DNA from: Parolsenella catena
Lineage (GTDB): Bacteria; Actinomycetota; Coriobacteriia; Coriobacteriales; Atopobiaceae
Direction: 5' to 3'
Assembly (NCBI RefSeq): GCF_003966955.1
Contig: NZ_AP019367.1
Coordinates: 868,001-932,000 of the forward strand
Length of the DNA stretch: 64,000 bases
Part shown: positions 59,008-64,000 of the stretch, piece after piece
How the letters are laid out: every line of letters begins with the position of its first letter
How positions within the stretch are numbered: the first letter of the stretch is position 1
Translations under genes and position numbers: made by a program
Notes under the pieces: model-generated
What the model was told of the DNA's origin: nothing
Databases searched by the model: none
The model's input: the letters and a program-made list of their open reading frames with translations, nothing else

Positions 59008-59390
59008 GCGCCCTGGCCCGGTTCCGACGAATGAGCCTGGTCAGTTGCAACGTCGATGCGGGGCGCATCTCCCCACAGGCGCTCGATGCGGTAGTAGTCG
59101 CGGCCCTCGGGAGAGAAGACGTGGACGGAAACGCTGGCAAAGTCGACGAGCACCCAGGGACCGTCGCCCTTGCCCGAGACCGAGAGCGCGCTCAGGCCAA
59201 ACCGGAGGCGGAGCCGCTCCTCGACCTCGTCAACGACAGCGCCGGCGAGGCGCGAGTTTGCCGCCGTGCACACGACGATGGCGTCCACCACGTCAGAGAT
59301 GCCACGGACGTCGAGCACAACGACGTCGGAGGCCTTCTTGTCATCGGCGGCCATCGCAGCCTCGCGGGCGATGTCGATTGACGTCGTCAT
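59004..59390 (-). CDS. rsfS: Ribosomal silencing factor RsfS
   Basis: This 128-residue protein blocks subunit joining by binding L14. ASDVVVLDVRGISDVVDAIVV, VVDEVEERLRLRFG, WVLVDFASVSVHVFSPEGRDYYRIERLW are the family signature. The ATG at 59390 overlaps the yqeK stop (ATGA). The last gene of the obg-proB-proA-nadD-yqeK-rsfS run. Confidence 0.95.
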   Translation of the reverse strand: MTTSIDIAREAAMAADDKKASDVVVLDVRGISDVVDAIVVCTAANSRLAGAVVDEVEERLRLRFGLSALSVSGKGDGPWVLVDFASVSVHVFSPEGRDYYRIERLWGDAPRIDVATDQAHSSEPGQGA

Positions 59391-60076
59391 TTGTCGCCCC
59401 TCTCCTGAGTCCTCTCGAGCACGATGTCGTTGTAGATAGAGAGCGTGCCCGGATACAGGTAGCGCCTCGTCTCGATGACGTAGGAGACGCCGTCCGAGAA
59501 GCACTCCCAGTACAGGTCGGAGAGGCTCGCCTTGCCCACGAGCTTGCGCTGACGCTTGATGGCGTCCGCCGGCCTGCGGAGCGGCTCGATGCCATCGGCG
59601 ACGAACACGACCATATCGAGTGGGCTCATGTGCGCGTTGCCGAGCGTGTGACGGTCAATCGCCTGCCAGACGTCGTCTGGAAGCTCCGGAAAGCGCTCGG
59701 GAAGCTCGCGAGCGGCGATCATGCCGTGCAGGAGGGGCTCAACGAGCGCGAGCTCAACTCCGAGCTCGATGCCAAGCCCAGAAGCGCGGGCGATGGACTC
59801 GCGGGCGGTAAGTACCTTCTCCCAGTCATGCAGGATACCGGCAACGCGAGCCAGGTAGGGCTCAACGCCATAGATTGCCGCAAGCCTCTCTGCCGTGAGT
59901 CCCACGGACAGCGAGTGCGCGAGCCGCTTGGGCTTCGGCGCAAGCTGCTCGCGCGCAGCGTTCTCGTAGCCCTCGATAAAGGCGAGCTGGTCCTCCCCAT
60001 ACTCGACAGAGACGTCAAGCCAGGATGGGCCGCCCTTGGCCCAGGCGGACTCGAGGGACTTGGAAGGCGAGCTCAT
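59387..60076 (-). CDS. yqeK: YqeK-type HD phosphohydrolase (Ap4A hydrolase)
   Basis: This 229-residue HD-domain protein has KRLAHSLSVGLTAERLAAIYG, ILHDWEK, LLHGMIAARE, HTLGNAHMSPLDMVVFVADGIEPLR, the pattern of symmetrical diadenosine tetraphosphatases. About 45 residues precede the HD core. It sits between nadD and rsfS, its usual place, with overlaps at both ends. Confidence 0.92.
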   Translation of the reverse strand: MSSPSKSLESAWAKGGPSWLDVSVEYGEDQLAFIEGYENAAREQLAPKPKRLAHSLSVGLTAERLAAIYGVEPYLARVAGILHDWEKVLTARESIARASGLGIELGVELALVEPLLHGMIAARELPERFPELPDDVWQAIDRHTLGNAHMSPLDMVVFVADGIEPLRRPADAIKRQRKLVGKASLSDLYWECFSDGVSYVIETRRYLYPGTLSIYNDIVLERTQERGDK

Positions 60077-60831
60077 AGCGCATCCCTCCCGAAGCCATCG
60101 ATAAGGCCAAGGGCATCGGGGGCCGTGTAGGCGGGCCTCGGCGCCTCGTACAGGCCACGCTTCTCTATGTAGCCAAGGACGGCGTCCGAGGTGAGGTAGC
60201 GAAGCGACTGGCCGGAGGCGACGCGGGCGCGCAGGTCGCTCGAGGAAATGGCGAGCGCCGGGACCTCGAGGTAGCTTACCTTGAAGTCAATGCCGGACGC
60301 GGCGATGCTGGCCCGTGCGCTCTCCAGGTCATACCCCGGGCGCGTGGCACCTACGAGGTGCGCCAGCTGGGCGATGCGCGCGGCATCTCGCCACGAGATG
60401 ATGTCGATGATGGCATCGGCGCCCGTGATGAAGTAGAGCTCCACGTTGCTCGGATAATGGCTGCGAAGCAGCTCGAGCGTGTCCACCGTATAGGTGACGC
60501 CCGGACGGTCGACCTCTATGCGGCTTACGAGAAAGCGTGGGTTGTCGGCCGTGGCGAGCAGCGTCATGGCATGGCGGTCCTCGGGTGTGGAGACCCTCCT
60601 GTCCTGCTTGAAGGCCGGGCTGCCCGCAGGGACGAAGACGACGACGTCAAGGCCAAGGTCGTTGCAGGCCTGCTCGGCAGCCACGAGGTGCCCGTTGTGG
60701 ATGGGATCGAACGTGCCGCCCATGATGCCAAGGCGATACGTGCGGCTTGGATCCTGCCCGAGAACGGGAAGGTCTCGGACCAACGCGTCGCTACCGGCGA
60801 CATGGGCGCAGGCTATGTGCTCGGTGGACAT
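60073..60831 (-). CDS. nadD: Nicotinate-nucleotide adenylyltransferase
   Basis: This 252-residue enzyme makes deamido-NAD. The nucleotidyltransferase motif GIMGGTFDPIHNGHLVAAEQ and the C-terminal AISSSDLRARVASG are clear. About 45 residues of leader precede the core, more than in most NadD proteins. The ATG at 60831 overlaps the proA stop (TGATG). Confidence 0.95.
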   Translation of the reverse strand: MSTEHIACAHVAGSDALVRDLPVLGQDPSRTYRLGIMGGTFDPIHNGHLVAAEQACNDLGLDVVVFVPAGSPAFKQDRRVSTPEDRHAMTLLATADNPRFLVSRIEVDRPGVTYTVDTLELLRSHYPSNVELYFITGADAIIDIISWRDAARIAQLAHLVGATRPGYDLESARASIAASGIDFKVSYLEVPALAISSSDLRARVASGQSLRYLTSDAVLGYIEKRGLYEAPRPAYTAPDALGLIDGFGRDAL

Positions 60832-62102
60832 CAGGCGCGCACCTGGCCCTCTCCGCGAAGGAGGCACTTGGTCGTGGTGAGGGCAAGCGCACCCATGGGG
60901 CCCCTTGCGTGGAGCTTCTGCGTTGAGATGCCAATCTCGGCGCCCAGGCCGAACATACCGCCGTCGGTGAAGCGCGTGGAGGCGTTCACATACACGGCGG
61001 CCGCATCCACGCGGGCGAGGAAGGCGTCGGCCGCAGGGACCTCGTTGGTCACGATGCACTCGGAGTGCTTCGTGCCGTAGGTGTTGATGTGATCGATGGC
61101 CTCGTCAAGGCCGGAGACGACGCGGACGGCAAGCTCGAGAGCGTCGTACTCGGTGGCCCAGTCCGCGGTTGTGGCTGCGCTGAACTGCGTTCCCTCGGCG
61201 AGCCCCATATGCCTTGCGACCGACGTCACGTGCTCGTCGCCATGCACGGTGACGCCCCAAGAGGCGCATGCCTTGACGAGCATCGGGATGAACTCCAGTG
61301 AGATGGACTGGTCGACGAGGACGGTCTCAATCGCGTTGCAGACGCCAGGACGCTGTACCTTGGCATTCTCGATGATACGCAGGGCCATGTCGGGGTCGGC
61401 GGCGGCGTGGACGTAGACGTGGCAGTTTCCCTCGCCCGTCTGGATGACGGGCACGCTAGACTGCTCGACGCACGTGCGGATGAGCGAGTGGCCTCCGCGA
61501 GGAATGATCAGGTCAACGAGGCCATCGGCATGCATGAGCTCGATCGTCTGCTCGTGGCCCTCGGACTCGAGCAGACACGCCGCGTCCTGGGGCAGGCCGG
61601 CGGCGGCAATCCCCGCCCGGCATGCCTCGACGATGGCCTTGCAGGACTCGCGAGCCGCCGAGCCGCCACGAAGGACGACGGCGTTTCCCGTGCGCATCGT
61701 AAGGCAGATGGCGTCCGCCGTGACGTTGGGACGAGCCTCATAGATCATGCCGATGACGCCGAGGGGGACGCGGACCTGCGTGAGCCGGATGCCAGAGGCG
61801 AGCGTGCGACCACCCACGACCTCGCCGATGGGGTCCGGCTGGCCAGCGACCTCCCTCATGGCTGAGACGATGCCGTCGATGCGCGCGTCGTCCAGCATGA
61901 GCCTGTCGAGCATGGGCCCGGGCATTCCGTTTGCCCTTGCGCGCTGCATGTCCGCCCCGTTCGCCGCGAGGATACGATCGCGGCCGTCGCTCACGGACTG
62001 GGCCGCACCGAGAATCGCGTCAGTCCTCTCGGCGGCACTCGACTGGGCAAGCAGAGCTGCGGCGACCTTGGCGGCCGTAGCCTTCTCGATGGCCTCGGAC
62101 AT
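60831..62102 (-). CDS. proA: Gamma-glutamyl phosphate reductase
   Basis: This 423-residue NADPH-dependent enzyme makes glutamate-5-semialdehyde for proline. IYEARPNVTADAICLTMRTGNAVVLRG is shortened here to its hallmarks YEARPNVT and GNAVVLRGG; QRPGVCNAIETVL holds the catalytic Cys; GTKHSECIVTN follows. Two ATGs are adjacent at 62105 and 62102; AAGGGGG is better placed for 62102. It follows proB by 40 bases. Confidence 0.96.
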   Translation of the reverse strand: MSEAIEKATAAKVAAALLAQSSAAERTDAILGAAQSVSDGRDRILAANGADMQRARANGMPGPMLDRLMLDDARIDGIVSAMREVAGQPDPIGEVVGGRTLASGIRLTQVRVPLGVIGMIYEARPNVTADAICLTMRTGNAVVLRGGSAARESCKAIVEACRAGIAAAGLPQDAACLLESEGHEQTIELMHADGLVDLIIPRGGHSLIRTCVEQSSVPVIQTGEGNCHVYVHAAADPDMALRIIENAKVQRPGVCNAIETVLVDQSISLEFIPMLVKACASWGVTVHGDEHVTSVARHMGLAEGTQFSAATTADWATEYDALELAVRVVSGLDEAIDHINTYGTKHSECIVTNEVPAADAFLARVDAAAVYVNASTRFTDGGMFGLGAEIGISTQKLHARGPMGALALTTTKCLLRGEGQVRA

Positions 62103-62142
62103 CATTTCCCCCTTCGTAGACGTCACGTCTTGCTCAGTGTAG

Positions 62143-63249
62143 CTAGAAGACGAGCAGCTCGTCACGGTGAATGACCGGACAGTCTGCCCGCGCGGGAACA
62201 AAACGCGCTATGACGTCGAGCCTAAGGCCATGCACGCGCACGAGCTCGTCGGATGAGTACCTCGTGATGCCGCGCGCCACGAGCTGGCCGTCGGGCCCGA
62301 GCACGTTGACCGTGTCGCCCTCGTCGAACGGGCCCTCTACCCCGGTGACGCCCACCGGAAGCAACGACGCACCCTCGTTCTCGAGGGCACGGCACGCGCC
62401 CGCATCGATGCGCACCGAGCCGCGCGAGACGCCGGCAAGGCCAATCCAGAGCTTTCTGGCCTGCTCATGGGTACCCTCGCCGGGACACTCGAAGACGGTG
62501 CGCAGCCCCCTGCCGTCAGCAGCGTTGATAAGAGCCCTGTCTCCCCTGCCGCGACAGATCGTCATCGGAATTCCCGCCGCGAGCATGGCGCGGGCGGCAC
62601 GAATCTTGGTGGCCATGCCACCGGTGCCATAGCTGCTGCCGGCGCCACCGGCCATGGCAATGACGTTGGCATCAACGCGCTCGACTCGCTCGACAAGCGT
62701 CGCCGTAGGGTCGGTGTCGGGATTTGCCGTGTACAGGCCATCGATGTCGGAGAGGATCACGTAGCTGTCGGCGTCGATGAGCGAAGAAACGATGGCGCCG
62801 AGCATGTCGTTGTCGCCAAAGGAGAACTCACGAACGCTGACCGTGTCGTTCTCGTTCACGATGGGCAGCACGCCAAGGTCAAGAAGCCGCTCGAACGTGT
62901 TGCGGGCGTTGAGGTACCCCGTCCTGTCGACGACGTCTCCCCTCGTGAGCAGCACCTGGGCGCAACGCACGCCGTCCTGGGCGAGAACCTCCGCGTAGCG
63001 CTCGATGAGCGTCGTCTGGCCCGCGGCCGCGCACGCCTGAAGCGTTGGGATGTCGCTTGGACGCTCGGTGAAGCCAAGAAGCGAGCGCCCCACGGCGGCG
63101 GCTCCGCTCGAGACGAGCACGACGCAATCCCCACGGCGCTTGAGCTCGCAGATCTGCTCGCACATCGAGCGAACGAAGGCGACATCGAGCTCGCCGTCGG
63201 GCCCCATGAGCGTCGACGACCCCACCTTGAAGACGATGAGGCGGCCCAT
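62143..63249 (-). CDS. proB: Glutamate 5-kinase with PUA domain
   Basis: This 368-residue enzyme starts proline synthesis. The kinase domain has VFKVGSSTLMG, LVSSGAAAVGR, IVNENDTVSVREFSFGDND, LSDIDGLYTANP and GTGGMATKIRAA. A PUA domain (from ~residue 280, VRIDAGACRALENEGASLLPVGV) ends it. The start is one base after the obg stop region; proline feedback control is typical of the family. Confidence 0.96.
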   Translation of the reverse strand: MGRLIVFKVGSSTLMGPDGELDVAFVRSMCEQICELKRRGDCVVLVSSGAAAVGRSLLGFTERPSDIPTLQACAAAGQTTLIERYAEVLAQDGVRCAQVLLTRGDVVDRTGYLNARNTFERLLDLGVLPIVNENDTVSVREFSFGDNDMLGAIVSSLIDADSYVILSDIDGLYTANPDTDPTATLVERVERVDANVIAMAGGAGSSYGTGGMATKIRAARAMLAAGIPMTICRGRGDRALINAADGRGLRTVFECPGEGTHEQARKLWIGLAGVSRGSVRIDAGACRALENEGASLLPVGVTGVEGPFDEGDTVNVLGPDGQLVARGITRYSSDELVRVHGLRLDVIARFVPARADCPVIHRDELLVF

Positions 63250-63250
63250 G

Positions 63251-64000
63251 CTACTCCTCCTCGCCCACGGATTCATCCTGGGCGGCCTCGCCGAAGGGCG
63301 CCTGCGCGTCCTGGTCCTCGTTGGCAAGCGCGATCTCGCCGACAGTGATGACCGGCTCGTCCTCCTGGAGCTCGGCAAACTCGTCAACGTCATCGTCTCC
63401 GGCGTAGTCGAGGTCATACCCGAGGATGCGAACGGTGTCTCCCGTCACGCAGCCGGCCTTAGCGAGCGCCTTGTCAAGACCGAGGCGGTCGAAGCGGTGC
63501 TGCAGGTAGGCAACGGCCTCCTCGTTCTCCCAGTCGGTCTTGATGACCATGCGCTCGATGGCCGCACCGGAGACGCGCCAGACGCCGCCGCCAAGGTTGG
63601 AGATGGAGATGGCGTTGTCCCTGCGAATACGGCGCTGCTCCCAGACGTCGTTGCGAAGCGGCTCCTCGTCGAGCTCGCGCTCGGCCCTGAGCTTGGAGAC
63701 CATCTCGGCGCAGGCGGCCTCGAGGGAGTCGATGCCGGCACCCGTCACGGCGGAGACGGCGAAGAACGCGTGCCCGTCTGCCGCGGCGCACTGGCGCAGG
63801 CGCTCGAGGGCCTCGCTCGTCCCCGGCATGTCGCACTTGTTGGCCACGACCACCTGGGGACGCTCGGCAAGCTCGGGCGCATAGGCCTCAAGCTCATGGT
63901 TGATGGTCTTGTAGTCCTCGACGGCGTCCCTGCCCTCGTAGCCGCCCGTGAGATCCACGACGTGCATGATGAGAGCCGTACGCTCGATATGGCGAAGGAA
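63251..64000 (-). CDS. obg: Obg GTPase (5' part cut by window)
   Basis: The frame enters at the right window edge and gives 249 residues. FLRHIERTALI is the switch/G3-following region, VVVANKCDMPG the G4 motif and FFAVSAVTGAGIDSL the G5 motif. An OCT domain follows (WRVSGAAIERMVIKTDWENEEAV, GDTVRILGYDLDY), then an acidic tail. Obg works in 50S assembly and stress signalling. It leads into proB, its usual neighbour. Confidence 0.95.
   Translation of the reverse strand, partial: FLRHIERTALIMHVVDLTGGYEGRDAVEDYKTINHELEAYAPELAERPQVVVANKCDMPGTSEALERLRQCAAADGHAFFAVSAVTGAGIDSLEAACAEMVSKLRAERELDEEPLRNDVWEQRRIRRDNAISISNLGGGVWRVSGAAIERMVIKTDWENEEAVAYLQHRFDRLGLDKALAKAGCVTGDTVRILGYDLDYAGDDDVDEFAELQEDEPVITVGEIALANEDQDAQAPFGEAAQDESVGEEE

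Overview
The window is a compact, GC-rich (roughly 60-65% by eye) bacterial chromosome segment with about 66 protein genes and six tRNA genes. All but three protein genes are on the minus strand. Gene content and order fit the actinobacterial class Coriobacteriia (Olsenella/Atopobium/Collinsella type). Pointers are a GarA-like FHA protein next to an FtsR-like MerR regulator, heterotetrameric glycyl-tRNA synthetase, TrmFO, the MEP isoprenoid pathway, and frequent GTG/TTG starts. The genus is inference. No phage, insertion sequence, CRISPR array or genomic island was found.

Layout, given in window order (the minus-strand operons read right to left). 1-3168: an FtsR-like regulator cut by the window edge, a GarA-like FHA protein, a RidA-like protein, an S11 D,D-carboxypeptidase and PgsA. 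3305-7011: a heterodimeric ABC exporter behind tRNA-Pro. 7032-12803: DegV, an ABC-F ATPase, endonuclease IV, CoaBC and a coiled-coil zinc-ribbon protein. 12796-18614: NIF3-like protein, cysteine desulfurase, Rpe, GpsA, PlsY and Der. 18690-24002: IspH, PlsC, Cmk, a histidine phosphatase, an RsuA/RluB-type synthase, ScpB and ScpA. 24007-27479: a site-2 protease, a small membrane protein, a second ABC-F ATPase and a lone VOC-domain protein. 27512-29589: a tRNA region with three identical tRNA-Ala(GGC), tRNA-Val(CAC), a CAT-anticodon tRNA, and an unrecognised membrane protein. 29629-41412: an aminotransferase and ProS, then the classic rpsB-tsf-pyrH-frr-uppS-cdsA-dxr-rseP-ispG-proS cluster. 41461-47991: XerC, TrmFO, DprA, ComM, YraN, RNase HII and L19. 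48019-55525: Dgt, the PPDK regulator, GlyS, GlyQ, LepB, TrmD, RimM, KhpA and S16. 55725-59007, plus strand: response regulator, sensor kinase and DNA polymerase IV. 59004-64000: RsfS, YqeK, NadD, ProA, ProB and Obg (cut by the window edge).

Functionally this is core metabolism and information processing: translation, tRNA modification, phospholipid synthesis (GpsA, PlsY, PlsC, CdsA, PgsA), undecaprenyl and MEP isoprenoid synthesis (Dxr, IspG, IspH, UppS), chromosome segregation, DNA uptake and repair, proline and NAD synthesis, and ribosome assembly. Many neighbouring genes overlap by 1-8 bases (ATGA, GTGA, TGATG), so translational coupling is common.

I did not find a convincing new multi-gene system. 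The most distinctive items are an RseP-type protease with a winged-helix-like insertion, a -35 element of type TTGCRC at several promoters, tRNA-terminator-gene units with no room for a second promoter, a two-component system in one operon with dinB, an unusual repeated palindrome at 27054-27105, and enzymes with altered signature residues (RidA, PlsC, a zinc ribbon, the ABC exporter).
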